Assembly: GCA_020638735.1 (NCBI GenBank)
Contig: JACKHZ010000012.1
Span: forward strand, 310,001 to 374,000
Reading direction: 5' to 3'
DNA from: Planctomycetota bacterium
Lineage (GTDB): Bacteria > Planctomycetota > UBA1135 > UBA2386
Length of the DNA: 64,000 nt
The notes beneath the pieces were generated by a model. The model worked only from the letters and a program-made list of their open reading frames with translations. It did not search any database and was not told the origin of the DNA. A program made the position numbers and the translations under genes. This document shows, piece by piece, positions 42,177 to 50,749 of this stretch (positions within the stretch are counted from its first letter, which is position 1; the number at the start of each line of letters is the position of its first letter).

Positions 42177-42872
42177 ATGAAGGAACGCGGCCCGGAAGAG
42201 CTGCAGGACCTCCATGCACCAGGAATGCAGCTCGTGCGGGAGTGGGCCACCAGGAGTCGTAATTACGTCGAAGTGCTGGCTGCCACCGCTGACGGCGGAC
42301 GGCGATGTCTGCACAGCCTCCAGGTGAGCGACCGCTCGCCGCTGGGCGCGGTGGCGTTGGCCACCGGCGGACTGCTGGTCGACCATGGCTGGGTGCGCGT
42401 GCTCGGCAGCGGGCATGCGCGTCTGCCGCGCGCGCTCGACCTGTGGAACGGTCTCACCGACGGCGGCGGCGTCGAGTCGGCGCAGCGGTTGCCGGGAGCG
42501 TTGCTGATCGGCGACGACGCGCTCGGCGGCTTCTATGCGATCGACGGCGGCGCGCTCGGCGCGGTGATCGGCAACGTCTGCTACTTCTCCCCGGACCAGC
42601 TCGTCTGGGAGCGCGTCGCGTCGGGCTATGCCGATTGGCTCTCCGGCTTGCTGTCGGGCGACCTCGACGAGTTCTACAGCGGTCAGCGGTGGTCCGATTG
42701 GCGCAGTGAGGTCGCGATGATGCCCGCCGACTGTGCGGTGGCGATCTATCCGCCGCTGTGGCGCAAGGGGCCGCCGGTCGGCCTGCGTTCGCGTGCGCCG
42801 GTGCCGCTCGAAGAGCTGTGGCGTCTGCACGTCGTCGACCTGCCGCGGCAGCTGGGCGGCGACCTGTCGTAG
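42177..42872 (+). CDS. DUF2625 family protein
   Basis: A 231-residue protein. 'LQVSDRSPLGAVALATGGLLVDHGWVRVLGSG', read in parts, is the DUF2625 signature, followed by 'LPRALDLWNG', 'GALLIGDDALGGFYAIDGG' and 'NVCYFSPDQLVWE'. The central part has the SMI1/KNR4-like look of immunity proteins. Its role is unknown. The ATG at 42177 is preferred; an in-frame ATG at 42138 would add 13 residues. Confidence 0.8.
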   Translation: MKERGPEELQDLHAPGMQLVREWATRSRNYVEVLAATADGGRRCLHSLQVSDRSPLGAVALATGGLLVDHGWVRVLGSGHARLPRALDLWNGLTDGGGVESAQRLPGALLIGDDALGGFYAIDGGALGAVIGNVCYFSPDQLVWERVASGYADWLSGLLSGDLDEFYSGQRWSDWRSEVAMMPADCAVAIYPPLWRKGPPVGLRSRAPVPLEELWRLHVVDLPRQLGGDLS

Positions 42873-42922
42873 CGATCCTGCTGCGGGCGACGCGTGCCGC
42901 GGCTACGCTGCCGCGCGACGTC

Positions 42923-43378
42923 ATGCGCATCGAACTCGACGACCTGTCGCGCCCAGCGGTTCACGAGCTGCTCGCCGAGCACCTGCACAACATGCTCGCC
43001 ATCTCGCCGCGCGAGAGCGTGCACGCGCTCGACCTGTCGGGGCTGAAGGTGTCGCAGATCACCTTCTGGAGCGTGTGGCAGGACGAAGTGCTGGTCGGCT
43101 GCGGCGCGCTCAAGGAGCTGTCGTCGACGCACGGCGAGATCAAGTCGATGCGCACGCCGGAGAAGCTGCGGCGCCGCGGCGCCGGCCGCGCGATGCTCGC
43201 GCACATCGTCGAAGAAGCGCGGCGCCGCGGCTATCTGCGGCTCAGTCTGGAGACCGGCGCGCAGCCGCCGTTCGAGCCGGCGCGGCGGCTCTACGAGAGC
43301 TTCGGCTTCGTGCGTTGCGGGCCGATCCCGGGTTACGTCGAGGACCCAAACAGCGTGTTCATGACGATGGAGTTGTGA
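42923..43378 (+). CDS. GNAT-family N-acetyltransferase
   Basis: A 151-residue protein with the GNAT fold. Acetyl-CoA binding motif A is 'SMRTPEKLRRRGAGRAMLAHIVEEARRRG', read in parts, with R-R-x-G-A-G. Motif B includes 'LETGAQPPFEPARRLYESFGF'. It resembles YafP/ElaA-type acetyltransferases. The substrate is unknown. The stop overlaps the start of the DUF7003-like gene (TGATG), so the two are coupled. Confidence 0.9.
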   Translation: MRIELDDLSRPAVHELLAEHLHNMLAISPRESVHALDLSGLKVSQITFWSVWQDEVLVGCGALKELSSTHGEIKSMRTPEKLRRRGAGRAMLAHIVEEARRRGYLRLSLETGAQPPFEPARRLYESFGFVRCGPIPGYVEDPNSVFMTMEL

Positions 43379-44124
43379 TGGCGCCGACGTGGGACGTCGA
43401 GGCGATCCTGCGCGTGCTGGATGCGTGCTGCGAGGCGTTCACCTTCCCGATGCTCGACAACGGCTACGTGTATCTGGCCGCGAGCCGGCTCTCGTTGCAC
43501 CGGTCCCAGGCGGACTGGGCGATGGTCGTCGAGGTGTTCGGCTTCTCTCCGCGCGCCGAGTTCCCCGATCTCAATGTCACCACGTTCGGCAGCAGTCTCA
43601 GCGGACGGCGCACGGCGGCGGACTTCCTCGGTGAGGAGGCGTTCGCGCGCTTCCTGCGCGACAATCCCCACAACGAAGCGCGATTCGTGCACGCGATCGA
43701 CGGCAGTGACTGGCTCGATCCCGACGATCCGGAGCTGGTCGCCCGGGATGCGAGCAACCTGACGATCCGCGGCCAGACGTTGGCATTGCCGGGCGTGCAC
43801 GAGTTCGGCGACTGCGGTATCGAGCTGCAGCGTTCGCCGCGGGTGCAGGTGTTCGAGCTGTGCCGCTGGCTGGCTGCCGTGCACCGCGAACTGGTGCTGG
43901 CGGCGCCGGCAGAACGGCGTGCCTGCGTGCCGGCGGCGCTCGACGAAGTGCTGGTGCTCGACGAGTGGCGGCATCCGGACCTGGTGAATGGCGAGCGGCC
44001 GGGGTCTTCGCCGACCTTCCGGCAACTGGCAGAAGTGCTGGTGAAGGGCGACTCGGCCGCGTTCCGCAACGACGCATCGCCCAACACCCATTGGTCCAAC
44101 TGGCCGCTCGGCGGCACGCTCTGA
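43378..44124 (+). CDS. DUF7003-like protein
   Basis: A 248-residue protein. 'FTFPMLDNGYVYLAASRLSL', 'DWAMVVEVFGFSPRAEFPDL', 'NVTTFGSSL' and 'THWSNWPLGGTL' are conserved blocks of this uncharacterised family. Conserved Asp, Asn and Trp residues are scattered and no enzyme motif is clear. It is translationally coupled to the GNAT gene. It is the last of the run of small DUF genes. Confidence 0.75.
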   Translation: MAPTWDVEAILRVLDACCEAFTFPMLDNGYVYLAASRLSLHRSQADWAMVVEVFGFSPRAEFPDLNVTTFGSSLSGRRTAADFLGEEAFARFLRDNPHNEARFVHAIDGSDWLDPDDPELVARDASNLTIRGQTLALPGVHEFGDCGIELQRSPRVQVFELCRWLAAVHRELVLAAPAERRACVPAALDEVLVLDEWRHPDLVNGERPGSSPTFRQLAEVLVKGDSAAFRNDASPNTHWSNWPLGGTL

Positions 44125-44195
44125 TCGGCGTCCGGCCGGGCTCCGGCGGGTTTGCGGTGGCGTCCCGCCGCCGAATCCGCAAGATGCTTCGCCCG

Positions 44196-44957
44196 ATGAC
44201 CCAGCGTGTGCTCAGCGAGCGGCGCGGCTCCGCCGTGCTCGTCACCCTCAACGCGCCAGAAAGGCGCAACGCGATCGACCAGGAGATGGTCGACGGCCTG
44301 CACCGCGTGCTCGACGAGCTGTGGCACGACGACACGGTCGCGGCGCTGGTGCTGACTGGTGCTGGCGACAAGGCGTTCGCCGCGGGCGCGGACATCGCGC
44401 AGCTGCGCGAGCGCACCTCGAAGGACGCGCTGAAGGCGATCAACAGCGGCATCTTCGAGCGCATCGAGGAGTTCCCGGCGCCGGTCATCGCGGCGATCAA
44501 GGGCTTCGCGCTCGGCGGCGGCTGCGAGCTGGCGATCGCCTGCGACCTGCGCGTGCTCGGCGAGTCAGCCAAGATGGGGCAGCCCGAGGTCAAGCTCGGC
44601 ATCATCCCAGCCGCCGGCGGCACCTACCGCCTGCCGCGCCTGATCGGCCTCGGCCGCGCGCGCGAGTTGGTCTACACCGGCCGCATGGTCGCCGCCGACG
44701 AAGCGCTGCGCATCGGCCTCGCCAACCAGGTCGTGCCCGACGCCGAGGTCGTCGACGCGGCGCTGAAGATGGCCGAGGCGATCGGCGACAACGGCCTGCT
44801 CGCGGTGCGCGGCGCCAAGCGCGCGCTCAACGCGCTGTCGCGGCCCGGCCAGGAGAACGCGCGCCAGTTCGAAAGCTCGGTGCAGGCCGTGCTGTTCGAC
44901 AGCGACGACAAGAAGGCGCGCATGGACGCGTTCCTGCAGAAGCAGCAGAAGAAGTGA
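44196..44957 (+). CDS. Enoyl-CoA hydratase/isomerase family protein
   Basis: A 253-residue crotonase. The oxyanion-hole segments are 'AFAAGADIAQLRERTS' and 'IKGFALGGGCELAIACDLRV'. The catalytic glutamates are in 'GQPEVKLGIIPAAGGTYRLPRLIG' (hydratase-type Glu-Val and Pro-Ala-Ala-Gly). It hydrates trans-2-enoyl-CoA in fatty-acid beta-oxidation. The ATG at 44196 is used (ATG 44184 is also in frame). The 3-hydroxyacyl-CoA dehydrogenase follows 51 bp later, giving consecutive steps of the same pathway. Confidence 0.93.
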   Translation: MTQRVLSERRGSAVLVTLNAPERRNAIDQEMVDGLHRVLDELWHDDTVAALVLTGAGDKAFAAGADIAQLRERTSKDALKAINSGIFERIEEFPAPVIAAIKGFALGGGCELAIACDLRVLGESAKMGQPEVKLGIIPAAGGTYRLPRLIGLGRARELVYTGRMVAADEALRIGLANQVVPDAEVVDAALKMAEAIGDNGLLAVRGAKRALNALSRPGQENARQFESSVQAVLFDSDDKKARMDAFLQKQQKK

Positions 44958-44995
44958 CCGTAGAGAAGTGACCGCAGAAGCAGCAGAAGAAGTGA
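44936..44995 (+). repeat. Direct repeat of 22 bp at the end of the enoyl-CoA hydratase gene
   Basis: GCAGAAGCAGCAGAAGAAGTGA occurs at 44936-44957 (the last codons and stop) and again at 44974-44995, with a 38-bp period; a partial copy, GAGAAGTGACCG, lies between. The second copy is non-coding. It looks like a recent slippage or duplication in the intergenic spacer. Confidence 0.85.
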
Positions 44996-45008
44996 GCGGA
45001 GCAACACG

Positions 45009-45869
45009 ATGAGCAAGATCCGATTCCACAAGGTCGCCGTGCTCGGCGCCGGCACGATGGGCGCCGGCATCGCCCAGGTCTGCGCGCAGGCGGGTTCGGC
45101 CGTGACGCTGTGCGACATCAACGACGAGTTCGTGCAGCGCGGCATGCAGCGCATCCGCGAGTTCCTGCAGAAGGGCGTCGACAAGGGCAAGACCACCGAG
45201 GCGCAGCGCGAAGACGTGCTGGCGCGCATCGCCGTGTCGACCGATCGTGCGGCGGCTTGCGCCGGCGTCGACCTCGTCGTCGAGGCGGTGCCGGAGAAGC
45301 TCGAGCTGAAGAACGGCATCTTCCGCGAGCTCGGTTCGGTGGTCGCCGCCGACTGCGTGCTCGCCAGCAACACCTCGTCGCTGTCGCTGCAGAAGGTGTT
45401 CGACGGCGTGCCCGGGCAGGACCGCTGCATCGGCTGGCACTTCTTCAATCCGGTGCCGCTGATGAAGCTGCTCGAGCTGGTGCGCACCGCGCACACCTCG
45501 GCGGCGACGATCGCGGCGTCGCAGCAGTACGCGGCGCTGCTGCAGAAGGAGCCGATCCTGGTCAAGGACAGCCCCGGCTTCGCCAGCTCGCGCCTCGGCG
45601 TCTGCCTCGGCCTCGAGGCGATCCGCATGGTCGAGGCCGGCGTCGCGTCGCCGGAGGACATCGACAAGGCGATGGTGCTCGGCTACGGCCACCCGATGGG
45701 CCCGCTCAAGCTGACCGACCTGGTCGGCCTCGACGTGCGCCTCGCGATCGCCGACTACCTGCGCACCGAGCTCGGCCTCGAAGGCTTCGCCGCGCCGGAG
45801 CTGATGCGCACGATGGTCGCCGAGGGCAAGCTCGGCAAGAAGAGCGGCCAGGGCTTCTACAGCTGGTGA
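45009..45869 (+). CDS. 3-hydroxyacyl/3-hydroxybutyryl-CoA dehydrogenase
   Basis: A 286-residue protein. The NAD-binding motif 'VAVLGAGTMGAGIAQVCAQAG' lies at residues 9-29. The catalytic His is in 'GWHFFNPVPLMKLLELV' and Glu in 'VEAVPEKLELK', with the substrate-binding 'SNTSSLSL' and 'DSPGFASSRLG'. The C-terminal dimerisation domain has 'GYGHPMGPLKLTDLVGLD' and 'GKKSGQGFYSW'. It oxidises (S)-3-hydroxyacyl-CoA and is paired with the upstream hydratase. GGAGCAAC gives the ribosome binding site. Confidence 0.95.
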   Translation: MSKIRFHKVAVLGAGTMGAGIAQVCAQAGSAVTLCDINDEFVQRGMQRIREFLQKGVDKGKTTEAQREDVLARIAVSTDRAAACAGVDLVVEAVPEKLELKNGIFRELGSVVAADCVLASNTSSLSLQKVFDGVPGQDRCIGWHFFNPVPLMKLLELVRTAHTSAATIAASQQYAALLQKEPILVKDSPGFASSRLGVCLGLEAIRMVEAGVASPEDIDKAMVLGYGHPMGPLKLTDLVGLDVRLAIADYLRTELGLEGFAAPELMRTMVAEGKLGKKSGQGFYSW

Positions 45870-45898
45870 GGGCCCCGGCCGCGGCGGCCGCTCACCAG
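45863..45898. terminator. Palindrome spanning two convergent stop codons, likely bidirectional terminator
   Basis: CTGGTGAG (45863-45870) and CTCACCAG (45891-45898) form a perfect 8-bp stem. The GC-rich interior GGCC-GCGGC-GGCC extends it. The stem contains the TGG-TGA ends of both convergent genes, so it doubles as coding sequence. There is no T-run on either side. Confidence 0.45.
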
Positions 45899-47613
45899 CG
45901 CATGCGCGCGGTGATGCCGTGCTGGTCGACGTAGGTGGCGCTGGTGATCGAGCCGATGCCCAGGCGGGTCATCTCCTCGGCGAGGCCACCGAGCATCATG
46001 CGCGCCATCGCGGACTCCTCGCCGATGTCGGGGTTGGCCGCCAGGGCCGCCGAGAGCATGTTCATCATCGCCGCGAGCGGCATGGTGCCGATGCCGCTCC
46101 ATCCGGCCGGCATGCCCTCGGCGTGCTTGCGAACGACCTCCGGCAGCCCGGCCTCGCCGGCCGCGCGCGCGTCGAGCACGCTGCGCAGCGCGCGCGACGT
46201 GCCCTCGCTCTTGCCGACGCCGAGCAGCAGCAGGTCGTCGGTGACCACGTATTCGAGCTCGATGAGGCCGCCGAGCTTGAGGCTGTGAACCTTCTGGTCG
46301 CCGTATTCCTCGGTCTTGCGGCCGGCGTGCATGCCGCGCGAGCGCAGCGCAGTCTCGAGCGACTGGCCGAACGCCGCGCCGTCCTTCAGGCCGAAGCCGT
46401 AGACGGTGCCGCCGAACATCGCCAGCGGGTTCTCTTCGTCGGCGTCGAACTCGGCCGTCATCATCGATTCGACGTCCTGCACCGACATCATCTCGCCGGC
46501 GAGGTGGTCGATCAGGTCCTCCTTGAGTCGCACCTTGGTCGCGTCGGCGAACGCCTGCATCGCGTCGTCGAACGACACGGGCACCTCGTCGCCGAACGTC
46601 GTCCAAGCCTCGGCGACGATCGCGTAGAGCTTGCCGAGGTCCAGCGAATTGACCGAGAACGCCTCGGCGTTGGCCGGCACGGCGCGCAGCAGCTTCGGCG
46701 TGGCGGCGGTGGTGCCGAACACGTCGAACAGGCCGCGGTCGCCCTTGGTCAGCTGCAGCTGCAGGCCGCCGAGCACGTGTTCGCCCTCGGTGTCGATGTC
46801 GAAGTCGATGCCGCGAAGCGCATGGGCGCCGAGCGTGCGCATCAGGTCCTCGACGATCGCCGCCGCTTCGGGCGGCGCCCGGTCGCCGATCGCGGCGTCC
46901 ACGATCGACGAGATCCAGCTCAGATCCATGTGCACGAACAGCGGTCCGTCACCCATCGTCGCGGTGCTGCGGTGGTCCTTGGCGAGCAGGCGCTCGGCGG
47001 TGGTCTCCATCTCGGGTCCGAACAACATCACCATCGCGCCGTCGACGTCGGCGCCGATCGCGAGGTCCATCTCACGGCCGGGCGGTGTGCCGGCCCGCAG
47101 CGTGAGGTCGCCGAGCACGAGGTCGTGCATCTCGTTCTGCTCCTCCGCTAGCCGCATCACCTCGGCGCTGAACTTCTGCAGGTCGAAGCTGCCCCCGGGC
47201 GTCATGACGACGGAGCCGGACATCTGCGGCGGGACGCCCATCTGCGCCGACGAGATCATCTCGACCATGTCCATCTGCATGGTGATGATCAGGTCGCCCT
47301 GCCAGTCGGTCATCATCGACTCGATCAGGTCGGCGTCGAACTTGCCGCTGTCGCGAGTCTCGTCGATCTGCATCTGCAAGCTGGTCTCGATCTGCTGCAC
47401 CAACGGCGCCAGCGTGTTGCTCTGCAGCAGCTTTCCCGCCTGCGTCTTGGCGAACATGTCCTTCCACCTCGCCGGTGCGGCGACGCGGATCACGAACGTC
47501 GAGTCGGCCGGGACGAAGCGGTTGGCGGTCTGCGCGGTGGTCTGCGCGCCGAGCGGGGCGAGGAGCAGGGATGCCGCGAGCAGGAGGCGGCGGAGGGGGG
47601 AGAGCGATCTCAT
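45892..47613 (-). CDS. Exported protein of unknown function, DUF3352-like
   Basis: A 573-residue protein. The signal peptide (about 1-24) ends 'APLGAQ'. 'PADSTFVIRVAAPARWKDMFAKTQAGKLLQ' at the N-terminus resembles DUF3352-type exported proteins, in which a repeated alpha-beta unit starts with a 'P.ds...i...d' strand. A second unit begins near 'AVPANAEAFSVNSLDLGKLYA'. It is rich in Met and acidic residues. No catalytic motif is seen. Genes of this type are abundant in Planctomycetota with unknown roles. It lies 11 bp downstream of the FG-GAP gene on the same strand, so it is likely in the same operon. Confidence 0.72.
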   Translation of the reverse strand: MRSLSPLRRLLLAASLLLAPLGAQTTAQTANRFVPADSTFVIRVAAPARWKDMFAKTQAGKLLQSNTLAPLVQQIETSLQMQIDETRDSGKFDADLIESMMTDWQGDLIITMQMDMVEMISSAQMGVPPQMSGSVVMTPGGSFDLQKFSAEVMRLAEEQNEMHDLVLGDLTLRAGTPPGREMDLAIGADVDGAMVMLFGPEMETTAERLLAKDHRSTATMGDGPLFVHMDLSWISSIVDAAIGDRAPPEAAAIVEDLMRTLGAHALRGIDFDIDTEGEHVLGGLQLQLTKGDRGLFDVFGTTAATPKLLRAVPANAEAFSVNSLDLGKLYAIVAEAWTTFGDEVPVSFDDAMQAFADATKVRLKEDLIDHLAGEMMSVQDVESMMTAEFDADEENPLAMFGGTVYGFGLKDGAAFGQSLETALRSRGMHAGRKTEEYGDQKVHSLKLGGLIELEYVVTDDLLLLGVGKSEGTSRALRSVLDARAAGEAGLPEVVRKHAEGMPAGWSGIGTMPLAAMMNMLSAALAANPDIGEESAMARMMLGGLAEEMTRLGIGSITSATYVDQHGITARMRW

Positions 47614-47623
47614 GTTCGTGATT

Positions 47624-49729
47624 TCAGCGGTCTTGTGGGTAGAGCAGCACGCGGTCGTGGGCGATCAACACCAGGTCGCAGCGACCGTCGCCGTCGAGGT
47701 CGCCGGCGGCGAGCTCGCGCGGCTCGAGGCCAGGGGAGTCGCCGACGCGCGTCTCGAACACCGGCACCGCGAGCGCGCGTTGCAGGCCGGTCTGGCCGCC
47801 GGCGAGCACGTGCACGCCCGGCAGCAGCCGATCGACGACGATCACGTCGGCGATGCCGTCGGCGTCGAAGTCGCCCGCGGCGCCGTTCCAGAACCACGCG
47901 TGATCGCTTGGCGGCTCGACGGTGGCGACGGCGCGCAGCGACGGGCCGGTCGAGAACGGCACGCGCAGCAGGCCGCGGCCGCCGAGCAGCAGCGCCGCGT
48001 CGCGGTGCGCGATCAGGTGGGTGAAGCCGAGGTCCGGCACTTCGATCGAGGTGGTCGGCGTGTCGGAACGGGTGCGCAGCAGCTTGCCCGACGGTCGGTC
48101 GAGATAGCACCACGCATCGGCGCCCAGTTCGCACGCCAGCGTCAGCTCGGCCGCGGCTTCGGGGCCGTTGTCCTGGGCCAGCACACGGACCTGACCGGAC
48201 GGGTCGAAGCGGAAGCGGCGCACGAAGCGTTCGCGCGCGGCGAGCAGCGCCGGCCGGCCCTCGAAGCTGGTCAGCGACAGCGCGCTGTCGTCGAGCTTCT
48301 GCGTGAAGCCGGCGACGTTCTTCTCGTCGCCGTCGCCGATCGGCGCGCCGAGCGTCACCGCGCGCACGCCTTCGTTGGGCACCACGAACGCCACCTCGAC
48401 GCCGTCCCGGTCGCCGACGTCGGCGATCACCAGGCGCTTGGGATCGGCCTGCACGCGGCCGAGATCGCCGAGCGCCTGCACCTGGCCGCCCGGCGTCGTG
48501 CGGTAGAGCCGCGCGTTGCGCTTCTGGTCGCGCGCCAGCACGACGACGCCGCCGTCGGGGGCCACCGCCGCGGCCACCGGCTTGTCGGTACCGGCGAGCG
48601 GGGCCGGGAAGCGGTCGAGCGGCAGCGCGCCCGAGCACCACGCGACGGTGGCTTCCTCGGGGCTGACCAGCAGCAGGTCGCTGACGCCGTCGCCGTCGAC
48701 GTCGCCGCACGACGCGCCGGTGACGCCGGCCAGCGTCGGGTGGGCGTGCCGCACGAAGGTGCCGTCGCGCCACTCCAAGACGACCATCTGCGCGCGGCCG
48801 GCCGGGAACATCGCGACGTCGTCGTCGCCGTCGTGGTCGATGTCGGCGACGACGAACGGCGGCGTCTGCACGCCGTCGCCTTCGAACGCCCACCACTCGA
48901 GCGGGGCCTGGTCGCCGTGCGCGCCGAAGCGTTGCAGCGCGACGCGGCGCGTCGGGCCCTCGACGGTGCCGAGCGCGACGCCGCCGTCGGCGAGGCGGGC
49001 CGGGAACGCCGCCGCCAGGCCGTCGATGGTCTCGATCAGCCACGGGCCGAAGGTGCCGTCGCCGCGGCCGCGCCGCAGCCGCAGGTTCATGCGGTCGCCG
49101 CGGCCGACGCAGGCGAGGTCGAGGTGGCCGTCGCCGTCGAGGTCGAGCAGGCACTGGTCGTCGAGGCCCGCCTCGACCGGCTCGATGTCGCCGAGCTGTG
49201 GCGTCGGGACGAGCCTCGTGGCGACGCGCATGCGGTCGCCGGCGAACACCACCAGGTCCGGGCGGCCGTCGCCGTCGAGGTCGCCGGCGAGCGCGGTCGG
49301 CGCCGCGGCGCCGAGGCCGAGGTCGAAGCGCTGCGTCGACACCTCGCCGCCCGGGGTCTGGATCGTCATGCGGCCGCGCGGGTCGAGCAGCAGCAGGTCA
49401 CACTTGCCGTCGCCGTCGAAGTCCTCTGCCAGGTAGTCGCCGATCTGGCCGCCGGTCGGGATCGGCTGCAGCGTCGTCTCTTCGCCGTCGAGGTGCACGG
49501 CCACCAGCCGCGCGCGCCGGCCGTCGAGCACGATCGCCTCGCGGCGGCCGTCGCCGTCGAGGTCGGCGGTGCGCAGGCGGCGGATGCCGTCGCCGATCTT
49601 GGTCGCGATCGGTCCGGTGAAGCCGAAGCGCGCGCGCAGCTCGAGCGGCACCGCCGCCGGCGTGGCTTGTGCGGTGAGGATTCCCGAAGTGGCCAGGGCG
49701 GCCGCGACTCCGAAGCACTTGCTGTTCAT
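47624..49729 (-). CDS. Exported FG-GAP/VCBS repeat protein
   Basis: A 701-residue protein with a signal peptide (about 1-20, 'GILTAQA'). At least eight 'D.DGDG..D...' calcium-binding beta-propeller blades run through its length, for example 'TADLDGDGRREAIVLDG', 'EDFDGDGKCDLLLLDP', 'LDLDGDGHLDLACVG' and 'GDFDADGIADVIVVD'. It ends 'GDLDGDGRCDLVLIAHD'. It is probably an extracellular or surface propeller of 12-14 partial blades. It has no extra catalytic domain and no in-frame TGA, unlike the FG-GAP gene at 2394. It is the first gene of a two-gene unit with the DUF3352-like gene. Confidence 0.88.
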   Translation of the reverse strand: MNSKCFGVAAALATSGILTAQATPAAVPLELRARFGFTGPIATKIGDGIRRLRTADLDGDGRREAIVLDGRRARLVAVHLDGEETTLQPIPTGGQIGDYLAEDFDGDGKCDLLLLDPRGRMTIQTPGGEVSTQRFDLGLGAAAPTALAGDLDGDGRPDLVVFAGDRMRVATRLVPTPQLGDIEPVEAGLDDQCLLDLDGDGHLDLACVGRGDRMNLRLRRGRGDGTFGPWLIETIDGLAAAFPARLADGGVALGTVEGPTRRVALQRFGAHGDQAPLEWWAFEGDGVQTPPFVVADIDHDGDDDVAMFPAGRAQMVVLEWRDGTFVRHAHPTLAGVTGASCGDVDGDGVSDLLLVSPEEATVAWCSGALPLDRFPAPLAGTDKPVAAAVAPDGGVVVLARDQKRNARLYRTTPGGQVQALGDLGRVQADPKRLVIADVGDRDGVEVAFVVPNEGVRAVTLGAPIGDGDEKNVAGFTQKLDDSALSLTSFEGRPALLAARERFVRRFRFDPSGQVRVLAQDNGPEAAAELTLACELGADAWCYLDRPSGKLLRTRSDTPTTSIEVPDLGFTHLIAHRDAALLLGGRGLLRVPFSTGPSLRAVATVEPPSDHAWFWNGAAGDFDADGIADVIVVDRLLPGVHVLAGGQTGLQRALAVPVFETRVGDSPGLEPRELAAGDLDGDGRCDLVLIAHDRVLLYPQDR

Positions 49730-49743
49730 CCGGCGGGCAATCT

Positions 49744-50736
49744 ATGGTGAGCTCGATGTTGCTCGCAACGCTCGCACTGTCGTTCTGTCTCCAGGGGCCA
49801 GAGGCGTCGTCACCTCCCCAGCGACAGGAGCCGCAGCCGCGGCCCGAAGTTGCCGAGCTGCCCTCGTCGGACGTCGAAGTGCTCGACCTCGGCGACGGCT
49901 GCAAGCTGCAGGGGCGGGTGTTGCGCGCCACCGAGCAGTCGATCCTGATCGACGTCGGCTTCGACGTGCTCAAGGTGCCGCTCGCCTCCGTGCTGCGCCG
50001 CGAGACCGTCGACGGGCGCCGCGTCGGCGTCGTCGAGCGGCGGCCGCTGTGGTCGAGCGCCGAGCTGCCGGAGCTGACCGTCACCGAGGGCGCCAAGATG
50101 ATGGGCGAGGCGGTGGTCAAGGTCGAGGCGTCCGGCGGGCTCGGCTCCGGCTTCTTGACGCACGAGGACGGCTGGCTGGTCACCAACTTCCACGTCGTCG
50201 ACGGCGAGGTCGAGGTCGACGTCGTCGTCTATCCCGTCACCGCCGGCGGCTTCGAGCCGCGCACGGTGCGCAAGTGCAAGGTGATGGCGATCAGCCCGGT
50301 GCTCGATCTCGCGCTGGTGAAGATGGAGCCGCCGAAGGACCTGCAGCTGAAGACCGTCTACCTCGGCGACAGCGACAAGATGCGGGTTGGCGACGCGGTC
50401 TACGCGATCGGCGCGCCGATCGGCCTCGACCGCACGGTGTCGAGCGGCATCATCAGCGTGACCAATCGCACGTTCGCCGGCCGCTGCCACTTCCAGATCA
50501 CCACGCCGATCAACCCGGGCAACTCGGGCGGGCCGCTGTTCAACCTGCGCGGCGAGGTGGTCGGCGTCAACAGCGCCGGCTACACCGGCATGCAGGGACT
50601 CAACTTCGCGATCCCGGCGAAGTACGTGATCGACTTCTTGGACAATCGCGACGCGTTCGCGCTCGACACGACGCGCAGCGAGAACGGCGTGCACTACCTG
50701 CCGGCGCCGCGCAAGTTGGCGAAGAAGTCGGGCTGA
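49744..50736 (+). CDS. Exported trypsin-like (S1C/HtrA-type) serine protease without a PDZ domain
   Basis: A 330-residue protein. The signal sequence (about 1-19) is followed by a Pro/Glu-rich stretch and a small beta domain at 45-90 ('CKLQGRVLRATEQSILIDVG'). The protease domain has His in 'WLVTNFHVVDG', Asp in 'VLDLALVKMEPP' and Ser in 'PINPGNSGGPLFNLRGEVVG'. 'AYAIGAPIGLDRTVSSGIIS' is the HtrA-like substrate loop. The protein ends 40 residues after the protease domain, with no PDZ domain. It probably acts in periplasmic protein quality control or regulated cleavage. Confidence 0.9.
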   Translation: MVSSMLLATLALSFCLQGPEASSPPQRQEPQPRPEVAELPSSDVEVLDLGDGCKLQGRVLRATEQSILIDVGFDVLKVPLASVLRRETVDGRRVGVVERRPLWSSAELPELTVTEGAKMMGEAVVKVEASGGLGSGFLTHEDGWLVTNFHVVDGEVEVDVVVYPVTAGGFEPRTVRKCKVMAISPVLDLALVKMEPPKDLQLKTVYLGDSDKMRVGDAVYAIGAPIGLDRTVSSGIISVTNRTFAGRCHFQITTPINPGNSGGPLFNLRGEVVGVNSAGYTGMQGLNFAIPAKYVIDFLDNRDAFALDTTRSENGVHYLPAPRKLAKKSG

Positions 50737-50749
50737 CGCGCGGCGCGCG

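Noticed and set aside
44082..44088. GCCCAAC as an integron left box
   Set aside because: It encodes Pro-Asn of a conserved protein end, and there is no partner box.
39726..44124. Further attC sites between the small DUF genes (for example GCCCAAC at 44082)
   Set aside because: That box lies inside the DUF7003 coding sequence and no paired GTTRRRY arm or hairpin could be found there or elsewhere in the block.
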